From NCBI GenBank assembly GCA_936450465.1, contig OW388298.1, positions 8,354,035 through 8,418,034 on the forward strand: 64,000 nt of DNA, read 5' to 3'. Every line of letters starts with the position of its first letter. Positions within the stretch are counted from its first letter, which is position 1. The notes below the pieces were generated by a model, which searched no databases, had not been told where the DNA came from, and saw only the letters and a program-made list of their open reading frames with translations. Source of the stretch: Gibbula magus (taxonomy: Eukaryota > Mollusca > Gastropoda > Trochida > Trochidae). Shown here piece by piece: positions 14,261-25,290 of this stretch. Both the position numbers and the translations under genes were made by a program.

Positions 14261-14845
14261 GCACATGTTTCAAGCACACCAGTACATGTATCAAGCATAT
14301 CAGTACATGTATCAAGTACACCAGTACATGTATCAAGCACATCAACACACGCATCAAGTACACCAGCACATGTTTCAAGCACACCAGTACACGTATCAAG
14401 CACATCAGTACATGTATCAAGTACATCAGTACATGTATCAAACACACCAGTACATGTATCAAGCACACGAGCACATGTTTCAAGCACACCAGTATATGTA
14501 TCAAGAACGCCAGAAAATGTATCAAGCACACCAGCACATGTATCAAGCACACCAGCACATGTATCAAGCACACCAAAATTTGTATAAACACACCAGAATT
14601 TGTATCAAAAACACCAGTACATGTATCAAGCACACCAGAATTTGTATATAACACACCAGAATTTGTATCAAGCACACCGGTACATGTATCAAGCACACAA
14701 ACACATGTATCAAGCACACCAAAACATGTATTAAGCACACCAGAACATTTATCAATCACACCAGCACACGTATCAAACACACCAAAACATGTATTAAGCA
14801 CACCAGCACATATTTCAAGCACACCAGCACCTGTAGCGAACAATC

Positions 14846-15770
14846 AAGCACTTAATGCAATAGAGACTGAAGACATTTCAGTAAATCAAATATCAAGGTT
14901 AAATTAAAGTCTACAAAGTGATAGAGTGTAAACACGTCTGACAGTGTTGATGAATGGATACAAGGGAAAAGGTTACTTGTCAGTGATATGCAAGATCTGA
15001 AAGAACAGGCTAGGTCAGTGACTGTATACCACAGTCAACAGAGCATATGATGATCAAAACTTCGTTGAGGGGCAATTTTAAAGATCAAGAACATTTATGC
15101 TACTTTGGAGCACTGTGCTAGAGGGTATTTAAGAAATTCGTAAAACTAAATTCGAGAAGGTATTAAATCAAATGTGTACTGCCTTTCATATGTTATAATC
15201 TCGTGGCATGTATTTTCTTTTTGCCTTCACCTGAAAATTCATAGCTTTTTAATTCTGATTTGTCTAAATTTCAGTGTAACCAAATCACATAGCACGTGAA
15301 CATATTTGAATAAATGTGGATGAAATATAATATTAGTTAGTTGGACAGCAATTTGCTTCTGAACTCATATTGTAGTAGAAACCTAACCTGATCATGGGGG
15401 CCAATACCAGTTTGATTTCATATACAAAAACATATCTCATAACGCCAGAGGATTGTGTAAAATATAATAATTCATATTCCATTCAAAATGACTAAATTGT
15501 ATACTTTACGCATTGATTTTGTTTTAAGTTAACAATACATGGGATTACTGTGACTATTCCAATGATAAGATTGTTCTCATTTGACATTTGGAAAGCCTCA
15601 GATGTAGATGTAATAATATTACAGGGGTCACACACCGCAGTAGCCAATATTGGGTATGAATAATCGACCTAGAACAATTATTGATACTGTAGAACATAAC
15701 GTTTTAACTCTTCATCCAATCTGATTAAAAAAGACGTTTTTTCCGAGGAATAAAAGTTACATAGTACATT
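14846..15770. other. Spacer, no gene recognised
   Basis: Unique AT-rich sequence after the satellite. One of the satellite's open frames runs out at 14907 through a 21-residue non-repetitive tail. I see no further exon-like signal, repeat or structured RNA. Confidence 0.5.
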
Positions 15771-15772
15771 TA

Positions 15773-16097
15773 TCAGGATACGAACTCATATGGTTTGCAG
15801 GTTACCTGGCAAAACCGTCTGATAACAGCCCGTTGACTCCCATGTTCTGACGCAGTTCAGTTAACCAATCAGAGGACCTCCAACAAAATGCGAGAAGCTA
15901 AGGGTAGATAACTCCAAACACCTTTCCTTTTGTCTGTTCCGAATGCTTTCAAAACGGTGACCGTTTAAAGACTATGATGTGATTGGTCAGCTCTTTGACT
16001 GGGCTTTATCTGCGCTAAACTGGTACGGAACACGGGCCTATACGGGGTGTGGCCAGACCTTTTTGGGAGGAATCTATAGAACCAGTTCGTATCCCGA
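15773..16097. mobile_element. Non-autonomous TIR element (MITE), 325 bp, TA target site
   Basis: The ends are inverted repeats: TCAGGATACGAACT at 15773-15786 and AGTTCGTATCCCGA at 16084-16097, with one mismatch over 14 bases. Each end is flanked by TA (15771-15772 and 16098-16099), consistent with a TA target-site duplication. Inside is a second inverted pair (CCAATCAGAGG near 15863 and GATTGGTCAG near 15981) and the small palindrome AAACGGTGACCGTTT. There is no transposase frame. Its TA target site suggests Tc1/mariner-like mobilisation, but the family is not identified. Confidence 0.7.
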
Positions 16098-16099
16098 TA

Positions 16100-17320
16100 C
16101 TAACTATCTAGTCTTTTGCAAATTTCATTCCTCTGAACAGGGTCGATTTTAATCAAACTGCCTCTTTATCTCGTAAAATACTATCCAGCCTTCTTCCTCA
16201 AGTTTGAGTAATTTTAGAATCACAAAGGATGTCATTTACCTGCTACATATCAGCTGTTATTTGTAACAACATGCTACGAGTCCCACTACCACGCCACGTA
16301 TTGCCCTCCATAACAATCAGCTGTTGTGCTAATAAGGTCAAAGACGTATGTAAATGACCGCACGAAAAAGGGGTCTGTTGAAAATCTCAGATCGTTTATA
16401 CTTGCTGTTGGCTCCCGGAGTTCTACCCCAAACTCTATGTTAAACAGAAAGTTTGATAGAGAGCTGCTTCTGATCAAATTATACAAACGAGTTATCTAGT
16501 GTGGCTTATAATATATTGTCATATCCGTTAACTGATTAGGTAAACTTATTCGATGTATATCTTTTGATAACAAAAGTTATTAGCTGCTACCTATCAGAGT
16601 TTCCTTCAAACCCTCATAATTTCCCAAACGCAATGGCTTATTTTGTAAACGGTAAAACTAATTCAAATATAATTCATTTAAAGATAGTAGATCCGGTTAA
16701 TGCTTTATATGGTTCCATCAAATGGATAGGTAGATCTCGTCAATATATGATATTGCTTGATCGAATGTCAGTAGATCCGATCAATATATGACATTACTTC
16801 ATGGAATGTCCCCGATAAAATAGACTCAATCTGAAACATAGTCCTCACACGCTAGATAACATGAACGATGTTATCTCCGCATCTATCCTATTCACACAGG
16901 TAGGAGGGTGCAGTTCACAGCCGCTATCCTATTCACACAGGTAGGAGGGTGCAGTTCACAGCCGCTATCCTAACACACTAACTGATTACTTCCAAGAGCT
17001 AGGTTTCGCTTTAATGAATGTTCAACAATTAGTTCAGTTTGATCTCGCTCTTGCCGAGTAATGTGTGATCCGTGCGTGTCCTTATCGAAATACTAACTTT
17101 AAAAAGACAGAGGGAATCTAATTCACTTGCTCTATCTACAGATAGAGAGTACTCACTTCCAGTGGGGTGGTTTCACTTTAAAGGGGCAATTCCACGTTGA
17201 TACGTTTGTATAAACCAGCATCAAGGATATACAGTTCTCCCGTTTAATTGCAATCATTCTGTTTTAACCATTCATCAAAAAAGCACATGTACAAAGATAT
17301 CGAATTTCGCCCCCACAAAA
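16100..17320. other. Spacer with two small tandem duplications
   Basis: Unique sequence. At about 16731-16810 there are two 40-bp copies containing TCAATATATGA. At about 16883-16972 there are 2.2 copies of a 41-bp unit containing CACACAGGTAGGAGGGTGCA. The 66-codon minus-strand frame (16286-16486) and 75-codon plus frame (16564-16791) have no recognisable features. Confidence 0.6.
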
Positions 17321-17321
17321 C

Positions 17322-18297
17322 AAAGTACTCTCTTCAGAACCGTATAACTAGATTAGTAAGAGCAGGAGGCGTGTCTTTATAGAAGTGTTCACTTCAGAAC
17401 CTTATAACTAGTGTAGTAAGAGCAGGAGGCATGTTCTTATAGAAGTGTTCACTTCAGAACCTTATAACTAGTGTAATAAGAGCAGGAGGCGTGTCTTTAT
17501 AGAAGTGTTCACTTCAGAACCTTATAACTAGTGTAGTAAGAGCAGGAGGCATGTTCTTATAGAAGTACTCTCATCAGAACCTTATAACTAGTGTAGTAAG
17601 AGCAGGAGGCGTGTCTTTATAGAAGTGTTCACTTCTGAGCCTTATAACTAGTGTAGTAAGAGCAGGAGGCATGTTCTTATAGAAGTGTTCACTTCAGAAC
17701 TTTATAACTAGTGTAATAAAAGCAGGAGGCGTGTCTTTATAGAAGTGTTCACTTCAGAACCTTATAACTAGTGTAGTTAGAGCAGGAGGCATGTTCTTAT
17801 AGAAGTACTCTCTTCAGAACCTTATAACTAGTGTAGTAAGAGCAGGAGGCGTGTCTTTATAGAAGTGTTCACTTCAGAACCTTATAACTAGTGTAGTAAG
17901 AGCAGGAGGCATGTTCTTATAGAAGTACTCTCTTCAGAACTTTATAACTAGTGTAGTAAGAGCAGGAGGCATGTTCTTATAGAAGTGTTCACTTCAGAAC
18001 TTTATAACTAGTGTAGTAAGAGCAGGAGGCATGTTCTTATAGAAGTGTTCACTTCAGAACTTTATAACTAGTGTAGTAAGAGCAGGAGGCATGTTCTTAT
18101 AGAAGTGTTCACTTCAGAACCTTATAACTAGTGTAGTAAGAGCAGGAGGCGTGTCTTTATAGAAGTCTTCACTTCAGAACCTTATAACTAGTGTAGTAAG
18201 AGCAGGAGGCATGTTCTTATAGAAGTATTCACTTCAGAACCTTATAACTAGTGTAGTAAGAGCAGGAGGCATGTCTTTATAGAAGTCTTCACTTCAG
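17322..18297. repeat. 60-bp minisatellite with 120-bp dimer structure, 16 copies
   Basis: Sixteen units of exactly 60 bp containing CTTATAACTAGTGTAGTAAG and GAGCAGGAGGC. Two types alternate: one ends GGCGTGTCTTTATAG, the other GGCATGTTCTTATAG. The order is five clean dimers followed by a run of three extra copies of the second type, then one of each and a hybrid last unit. The junction GAAGTGTTCACTTC is a short hairpin-forming palindrome. Confidence 0.96.
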
Positions 18298-19290
18298 GAA
18301 ACTGTTATATTTAGAACCAATGATCAATTCACTTTGTAGGTAGTTTTCATTTTAACCTATTTTACCGAGTGTAATTTAGATCCTTGTTGATAAGCTCCAA
18401 TGTACCTTATTCAGTCGGCATGCCGTTATCTGGAGTGATAACACGATTGTGCTGTATCTTCTTCGATTTTCTCACCCTTCGCAATCCTGCGGATCGATTT
18501 AGCTGTATGTGCATGTGTACCGTCTGTTCAAAAACTCTTTCAATGTCATTTAAAAGATAGAATGCCTACATTCTTCCTACATGTTCAAGCATCAGTTACG
18601 TTGCTGTGATCAATGCACGCCTTCTGAGTGGTGATCTGACCCTCCGAGGCAAACTACCACACTGTTTTTTAAAACGTATATGTCTTATATGTCATAATGT
18701 AATATCAAATAGTATAAATTTGTTTCTCAGGACTTCAGGATCTTCAAGATTCCTCATGATATTGTTAATCAACATACAAACATAATCATATTTGTTCGTA
18801 TTTCGCTTCTCATTGATTGAAATTATGTACGTCCCATGGTCCCATCTCGCTATCACATAAATTACATTGTTCAAAAATTTATTTTAGTGAATATGAAACA
18901 CATTAAATTTAAGTTAAATAACCTTAAACCATACTATAGTAAGTCTTATATCAAAATATCAAAATTAAGTCTATGAAATATTTTCTTTTATTACAAAGAA
19001 TTTTTTTTTATTACATTTTCATAATAAAAGTAAAGAGCCATAGAGTATGTTAGTGTTTCAAATACAAAATAATTGTTCGAAAACATACTTAATCAACCTA
19101 ATATGGAGTGCTAGAGTAATGGTTCATCTACAAGATTACATAATTCTTCACTGCTCGTTAGGGAATTTGTCCTACATCTAAGTGAGATTAAAATGCTTCA
19201 ATAGAATTTGATGTCATTCAAAAGGTTTCCCTTTATAATATGACTGCAGGTGAAATACCGGGATCTATCAATGAAAATAAACCCTGATAT
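18298..19290. other. Spacer, no gene recognised
   Basis: AT-rich unique sequence, including A/T runs around 18980-19030. The 60-codon minus-strand frame at 18692-18874 has no features to support it. Confidence 0.5.
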
Positions 19291-19654
19291 CAGTCACCAG
19301 TGAAAATAACAATGGAACGTGTTATCAGTCACCAGTGAAAATAACAATGGAACGTGTTATCAGTCACCAGTGAAAATAACAATGGAACGTGTTCTCAGTC
19401 ACCAGTGAAAATAACAATGGAACGTGTTATCAGTCACCAGTGAAAATAACAATGGAACGTGTTATCAGTCACCAGTGAAAATAACAATGGAACGTGTTAT
19501 CAGTCACCAGTGAAAATAACAATGGAACGTGTTATCAGTCACCAGTGAAAATAACAATGGAACGTGTTATCAGTCACCAGTGAAAATAACAATGGAACGT
19601 GTTATCAGTCACCAGTGAAAATAACAATGGAACGTGTTATCAGTCACCAGTGAC
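19291..19654. repeat. 35-bp minisatellite, ten near-perfect copies
   Basis: Ten consecutive 35-bp units starting CAGTCACCAGTGAAAATAAC, starting at 19291 and repeating every 35 bases. I see one substitution (in the third unit) across all ten. A partial eleventh unit at 19641 ends in an imperfect palindrome, ATCAGTCA-CCAG-TGACTGAT. The homogeneity indicates recent expansion. Confidence 0.97.
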
Positions 19655-19863
19655 TGATATAACAATGACCTGACGTCATAAAACAAGTGAGCTTTAATAC
19701 GCAATTATACATATTCATATAAAATAAACACATTGGAACAAAATGATCTACACGAATATTTAAAAATGTGTTGATGAGAACATTAATTATACGATTAAGC
19801 CTATTCAATAGAGAAATTGACAAAGGCACAAATGACATTTTGTATTTTGATTTTCATATCACG

Positions 19864-20195
19864 ACGATAATAATAATAATAATAATGATAATTTTAACGC
19901 CTAATATCCAACGCAATGCTGTTCAGTGGCGGTACATTATTACCCTGAAGGAATTATACTTTAAGTGCCGCTACTAAGCGCTCCGCGCGACCATATAGGT
20001 CCGTACTTCCAATGTTCAGGTACCCATTTAGACAGCTGGCTGGACTGAGTGCAATGTGGATGAAGTGCCTTTCCCAAGGGCACAACACAGTATGTGACCA
20101 AGGTCACAAATTTTGTGCGTCTCCACCGGGATTCGAACCCGGGCCTTTGCTGTGAGAGGCAAGCACGCTAACCACTACACCACTGTGCTCCACAC
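19864..20195 (-). mobile_element. tRNA-derived SINE, full-length copy
   Basis: Read on the minus strand, the element begins at about 20195 with a tRNA-like head. A box A-like TGTAGTGGTTAGCG lies at 20166-20179 and a perfect box B, GGTTCGAATCC, at 20129-20139. These are RNA polymerase III internal promoter elements. A body follows with TTGTGCCCTTGGG-AAAGGCACTT and ATGGGTACCTGAAC. The end is an (ATT)n tail (the ATAATAATAAT run at 19865-19888 on the plus strand). Body and tail structure are shared with a second copy at 32.8-33.0 kb, which supports a dispersed SINE rather than a tRNA gene. The core resembles conserved central domains of metazoan SINEs, but I cannot name the family. Confidence 0.85.
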
Positions 20196-20647
20196 AATCC
20201 ACTGAAGTTTAAGACATCTAACACTTCTATAATCGCGCGTCAATAGCATGTTATGCCATTCAAAAGGTTTCCGTTATTGTATTCGTCGTTGTTTATAGAA
20301 ACCAAGGAATAAGAGTCGTGCAGGCTTACCAACTTCAAATGCCTCCATAGCAACCAACATGAACGTGACTTTTCTCTGCTGTTTTCGTTCTGCAGGTTAC
20401 CCTTGTCACACACACAGGACACAAAGGTGTGGAATCCGCTTGCAGGATCTTTCCGGAATCTTCCGGAACCGCTCCAATATGGGTGCATTCGGCAGGATCC
20501 GAAAAATTGATTCCACCACTTTGTGTCCCGTGACACTACTGAATGTGACGGTTTTTATATTAGCATGTTTCTAAATGTACTGTAAATATAGAAACTATGC
20601 CATTTAACGTTTTAATTGGTATCTTTATTGTCATTATACCAGCAAAC
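20196..20647. other. Spacer with overlapping unsupported short ORFs
   Basis: Unique sequence. A 71-codon plus frame (20359-20574) and a 98-codon minus frame (20240-20536) overlap on opposite strands with no domain, splice or compositional support. A 21-base stretch around ATTCAAAAGGTTTCC (near 20260) also occurs near 19215, so a short dispersed repeat is present. Confidence 0.45.
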
Positions 20648-20649
20648 TA

Positions 20650-21161
20650 CACTGACGGGCAATAGAAAGTATTTCACTCAGTTGTATTTATCATATGTAT
20701 AATTTATAATAAGTCAAATATATCGAGTTTTCGACGTTGTATTAAAAAACGGACTAGTTTGTGAAATTAGTCCAAAACATTAAATCAGTCAAGGAATACC
20801 TCTTCGTGGTAAAAATATTAAAATTTAAAATTTAAATTTTGAAATTCCCCCAAATTAATTTTGATAAAACACAACTGTTCATACACCACATACTCTGTGT
20901 GGAAATCTATCAATGTGCCTCGTCCTGCACAAATTAACAACATTTTGAACATGGTAAGTGAGTGTAACTTTCATTTCTTACCCCTGTCTTCTTTAAATAA
21001 TGATATTTTATCTAAACAATAAAACAGTCACCAATTAAGTCATTCAAACTACTGCCGAAAGGTGTTATTGTATCGTGTCATAATTAAATGCATCTCATTT
21101 CTTTAATATATTGAATTAATCGAAAACAAGTGAGTGTTAAACTCTCTTTTGCCCGTCAGTT
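20650..21161. mobile_element. Tc1/mariner-type non-autonomous element, 512 bp
   Basis: Terminal inverted repeats of about 34 bp: the left starts CACTGACGGGCAATAGAAAG at 20650; the right, read inward on the minus strand from 21161, starts AACTGACGGGCAAAAGAGAG. A second conserved block (CACTCA-TTG) follows in both. Each end abuts TA (20648-20649 and 21162-21163), the target duplication expected for Tc1/mariner-type insertion. The interior is AT-rich and has no transposase frame, so it would need transposase in trans. Confidence 0.8.
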
Positions 21162-21163
21162 TA

Positions 21164-21548
21164 AGACACAGTATATCTCATTGATTATACAATTCAAGCA
21201 AAGTACCTAGTTGGGTAAAACAGTTATTTCAATATATGTCATTCTCTTAACACAGAGGTTAACCCTTCAGATTTCCTACCCGAACCTCTTTTATAATTAG
21301 GCCATATATCTTGGTTACAGCCAAATTCCCTCGCTGGGGAAAGTGTTAACTCTTACTGTATACCTGCTTCTCATCCAATGAAAACACATCTTTCATCGCC
21401 CGCGTCGCTTGACTGACTTCAAAGATCTTAGCATTTGACTGAAAAAGGTCTTGCTAATAAGCATATGTTCTTGGAATATGTTACATATAAATGACACAAA
21501 TGAAGTATTTTCGGTATTTGTCTCTGATTTGGTCTTGACAAATTCTAC
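21164..21548. other. Spacer between two DNA-transposon copies
   Basis: Unique AT-rich sequence of about 385 bp between the two TIR elements. No gene, repeat or RNA signal seen. Confidence 0.5.
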
Positions 21549-21553
21549 TTTAA

Positions 21554-22488
21554 GGCCCCTTCACAACCCGTCGTACGTGCAGCTGCGTGCTGTCTACCGA
21601 CAAAAACGTGGGGTAAATTGGGGAATTCGTGCGTCCTCGGTACCGACGCCGTACCGATTATGGACAAATTTGGAGCACGCAGACTCGTCGTAGAACTTTT
21701 AGTGCATGCAGAACTTTCGCTGTGTGCAGTCTACGAACGGGCTGCGAATTTTCCTCCGTACGATCGACGTGCGTGCCCTGTACGACAACCGCACGCACAA
21801 CGCACCGACATCGTGCGTTTTTTTCAAGCTTACCCACTCACACTTTCTCTACGAACGACGCACGTTACACGTGCGTACAACGTGCGTTGTACGTGCGTAG
21901 TTCGTGCTTACTCGGCACGTCCAAAGTTTAACTATCAAATAATTAAAGAAAACTCACGTCGTTCGTACCGAGTAAGCACGTACAACGTACCGAGTAAGCA
22001 CGTACAACGCACGTTTTGGGCACAACTCCTGTGCTGCCATCTGAAGTTGATCTTGCAGCATCAGGACCCGGAGCGGTGGAATGGGCGGCATCTTGTGGAT
22101 TGACAATGTGTACCAAGCACCTGTCAATAGGGTGGGAAAAACCTCATTGCACTCGCACGCACTTACAACGTGCGTGGTGTAAGGACACTGTACGTGAGAC
22201 GCACGGCCCCCGTACAACAATGTGACAATCGCACATCACACACACGTTGTACGCACGTTGTACGCACGGCACACGCACGTACCACGTGCGCATCGTACGA
22301 TGCACGCACCTCCTCACTGCCAGACGTGTCGACGGCCACGTACGTACGACGTGCGTTTGACGTGCGTTGGCAAACTCCCTCTCTGTTCTTGATTAAATCC
22401 ACCCTACGTTTTCAGAAAAACGTAGCGACCGTGGCCTCCCCAAAAAACGTACGAACGAATTGCACGCACGATGGGTTGTGAAGGGGCC
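21554..22488. mobile_element. TIR element rich in CGTACG/ACGTGCGT motifs, 935 bp
   Basis: The left end GGCCCCTTCACAACCC at 21554 and the right end GGGTTGTGAAGGGGCC ending at 22488 are perfect inverted repeats over 16 bases, extending to about 27 bp with two mismatches. Both ends are flanked by TTTAA (21549-21553 and 22489-22493). A 5-bp TTTAA, a 4-bp TTAA or, with a longer TIR, a 3-bp TTA duplication all fit, so the superfamily (PIF/Harbinger, piggyBac-like or other) stays open. The interior is much more GC-rich than its surroundings, with many ACGTGCGT/CGTAC motifs on both strands and an internal inverted pair (CGTGCTTACTCGG near 21903, CCGAGTAAGCACG near 21966). Open frames inside are compositional by-products. 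No transposase is seen. Confidence 0.85.
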
Positions 22489-22493
22489 TTTAA

Positions 22494-23861
22494 CAACGGC
22501 GTCGTTACAGCTAGATTCAAATGCAACCAAACAATCCCTTTCAGGCCAGGAACGTTCTCGTAAAAGAACAGAGGTTAGAATCGGAAATTAAATCTGTAGG
22601 GTGTAACCTCTGTAGGAAGAAAATGATACCTGTAGAAACTACATAAGTGAATCAAATGGTAGATAAACGCCAATTTCTTATATTACTGACACACTGGGTT
22701 TGTTTACTGTGTACATCATATTACATTTTAGCAATATCTAATATATGTTTGTCGGTGAAAAATCCTGCTGAATGTAAAAAACGATTATAAAATGCAGTTT
22801 TTCTTGAAAAAGTGCTTAATTCAATTTTGTTTCTCATAACAGAGTTATTGATTTTCAAAATATAAACTTGCTTTATATCCCTGTATGAGATTAATATACA
22901 TCAAATATGTATCAACTGTAAATAACAAGGATACGGTATCCTCAGTTTCATCAAGTTGAAGTTACAAGTACAGTTATGTAGAGCAAGTTAAATTACGTTT
23001 AAACATGGAACAGTTATGAAAAACAAAATCAATAATTTTGAAAAATATCGTCATTCATTGTAATTGCATATATATCTTTAAGTTCAATCACAATAGTCTT
23101 TCAATGGCGAATTTGAGGTTTTAAGAACGACCATTATGATTTTATGAGCGCATCTTATAATTGAATTTAATACTGAATGACTTAATTGACCACAGACTGT
23201 TGGAGTTACACGACTCCTAGTAATTTCGTAAAATTACCCCGGTGGAAGAATTGTTTATGTATGGCTATCTGTGTGATAACTATACACAGTTGTTATAATA
23301 AATTTCTGTATTAATTTCATATCATTAATTCACAAACAGAAATGTACACTCGAGTTTCGTTTCCATACACATACCCAAAGGAACCCTCCTTTAAGATAAT
23401 GCCATCAAGTTAATTGAAAACTTGAACCGAGATATTTAACGTTAGCTCTACTTGAATGTTTTATCATTGAATGCCACCTAAAGTAAAACCTCTTCATTGA
23501 TGGTAATCTTCTCAAGTGCTTCAAAATTGATCATTCAAATTTGGAATTCATTGCACGATTATCATTTTTAAAGGTTTAAGTGAGTTTAAAACCATTTTGG
23601 CAATTAATTATAAACAACGGATATCACATGCAATGCATTAGTCAAAAGGAAAACAATATTCCATATTTTTTGTATTTATTGAAATTGATAAATAACTGTT
23701 TGTTTAAACCTTAGAATGAAATATAATAATACTACCCTAGTGACTAACTGAAACAGTATAATCAATAGTTCTGGAGAACAAACTCATAACTTCGGTTCCT
23801 CTTAGTGTACGATGTTTATTTCTTATAATCTCATTGCTTCTGTTTCCACACCTTGACCCCA
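22494..23861. other. Spacer, no gene recognised
   Basis: AT-rich unique DNA without open frames of note, repeats or RNA-like elements that I can identify. Confidence 0.5.
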
Positions 23862-24134
23862 CAATCCACAATCAACAATCCACATTCTACAATCCACAAT
23901 CCACAATCCACAATCCACAATCCACAATCCACAATCCACATTCTACAATCCACAATCCACAATCCACATTCTACAATCCACAATCCACAATCCACAATCT
24001 ACAATCTACAATCAACAATCAACAATCCACAATCAACAATCCATATTCTACAATCCACATTCTACAATCCACAATCCACAATCAACAATCCACAATCAAC
24101 AATCCACAATCCACAATCCACAATCCACAATCAA
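23862..24134. repeat. 7-bp ACAATCC microsatellite/minisatellite
   Basis: About 39 units of ACAATCC, with variants ACAATCA, ACATTCT and ACAATCT. Three units equal seven codons, which produces two overlapping open frames of about 100 codons that should not be read as genes. Confidence 0.95.
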
Positions 24135-25290
24135 TGCTACTGATGACTGAGTAAGCATATACTCCAAATGACATGTATGTTAACAATAAAGACGTTGTTA
24201 TCAACAACAAACTGTTTTCTTATGTATATAGTTCACTTCGCCCTTCAAAGATTAACCTGATAATTGTTTCCAAAATCACTGACAATGTTTAAGAACGCAC
24301 CTAATATAGCAAGGAAGACAAATGTATCAATGACAAAATGTACAAACTGTAAGAATTGTTTTTGCATTATATTCTACCAAATTTTGCCAAACAAATATTA
24401 ATTGCTGAATTTTAGACTTTTCACACAACAGTAACATTTTACACAAATTTACTCGAAAACGAGCATTGTGAGTCCATGTTTAACTGAATTCTCACTCACA
24501 TATACATGTACCAGGTTTCAGAAAAATTTAACTTTAGTATTTCTGTGTCCTTAAGATGTAATTTCCATTGAACATATGTTGATTTCTTTGTTTTAAAAGA
24601 GTTCTTAGCTTCATAAACATAGTTAATTCTAAACAAAGATTAAATACATTGTATTTAATTAATGATTATCCATTCCACTGTGTTCGGCTCGTTTCATTGA
24701 TAAATCGTGGACAAAATTGTCATTAAGTTAACAAATGTCATTAACCTGTAATTTCCGAACAGTTGCCTCCATAATCAGGTACTTAATCTATGATAAAACT
24801 GCAATAAATGTAATTTATGAATTATTAAAATGTCCTGATAGCTCTTTGATCATCCTATAATCTACACATATACCTATGTCGAGGTCACGCTGGCCGAACA
24901 GATAAGCTGTTGGTATAATCCTTATTAGGTACTTTGTGAACAGATATCCAAAGACACAGTCGGCTGTGCATGTACCTCGTATCAACATGAAGGAGGAGAT
25001 ATGTTTATTTCTTTGAAATATTAATGATTACAACACTACAGGGTGATCAACGTGATTATTTTAACAATGTTGATGTTTCCGTTGTTATGATTATAATCTG
25101 CATCATCATCTGAAACCCTCCATTTATAGTACATCCTCGAAATACGTGGTCAGCTAATACAACCCTGTCGTACACAGACAGACGTCCTATATGAACAGCA
25201 AACGTTTCGTTTGTATGTCATTCATCTGCAGAGATATATTGTATTATATATATTTATATATGGCAGAGAATATCAATATATAATCAAATA
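24135..25290. other. Spacer, no gene recognised
   Basis: AT-rich unique sequence; an alternating A/T tract lies at about 25237-25262. No convincing coding or RNA feature. Confidence 0.5.

Larger units (their letters stand above)
3234..14845. repeat. 21-bp satellite with TACATGTA core, about 550 units
   Basis: An 11.6-kb uninterrupted tandem array of a 21-bp unit made of TACATGTATCAA followed by GYACAYCAG. Most variation sits at three sites in the second part: GC/GT/AA before ACA, CCAG or TCAG, and G(T/C)ACATG. Some units are 20 bp because a base is lost in TATCAACACACC, and these shift the frame. Five of the six reading frames lack stops in the consensus unit, which explains open frames up to 1504 codons on the plus strand and 1231 on the minus strand over the same DNA. 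The left border at 3234 is abrupt. The right border decays over about 350 bp from 14500. Confidence 0.97.

Noticed and set aside
16286..16486. 66-codon minus-strand frame as a small protein gene
   Set aside because: No signal, motif or splice context, and length is within chance for this region.
20119..20195. Functional tRNA gene on the minus strand
   Set aside because: Box A and B are present, but the sequence continues into a SINE body and (ATT)n tail, and a second copy exists. The head does not close into a clean acceptor stem by eye.
21618..22103. 161-codon frame inside the 935-bp TIR element as a transposase fragment
   Set aside because: No transposase motif; composition reflects repeated CGTACG-type motifs, and several frames on both strands are equally open.
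23862..24134. Telomere-type repeat
   Set aside because: The 7-bp ACAATCC unit is not a known telomere repeat (TTAGGG or relatives) and the array is interstitial and imperfect.
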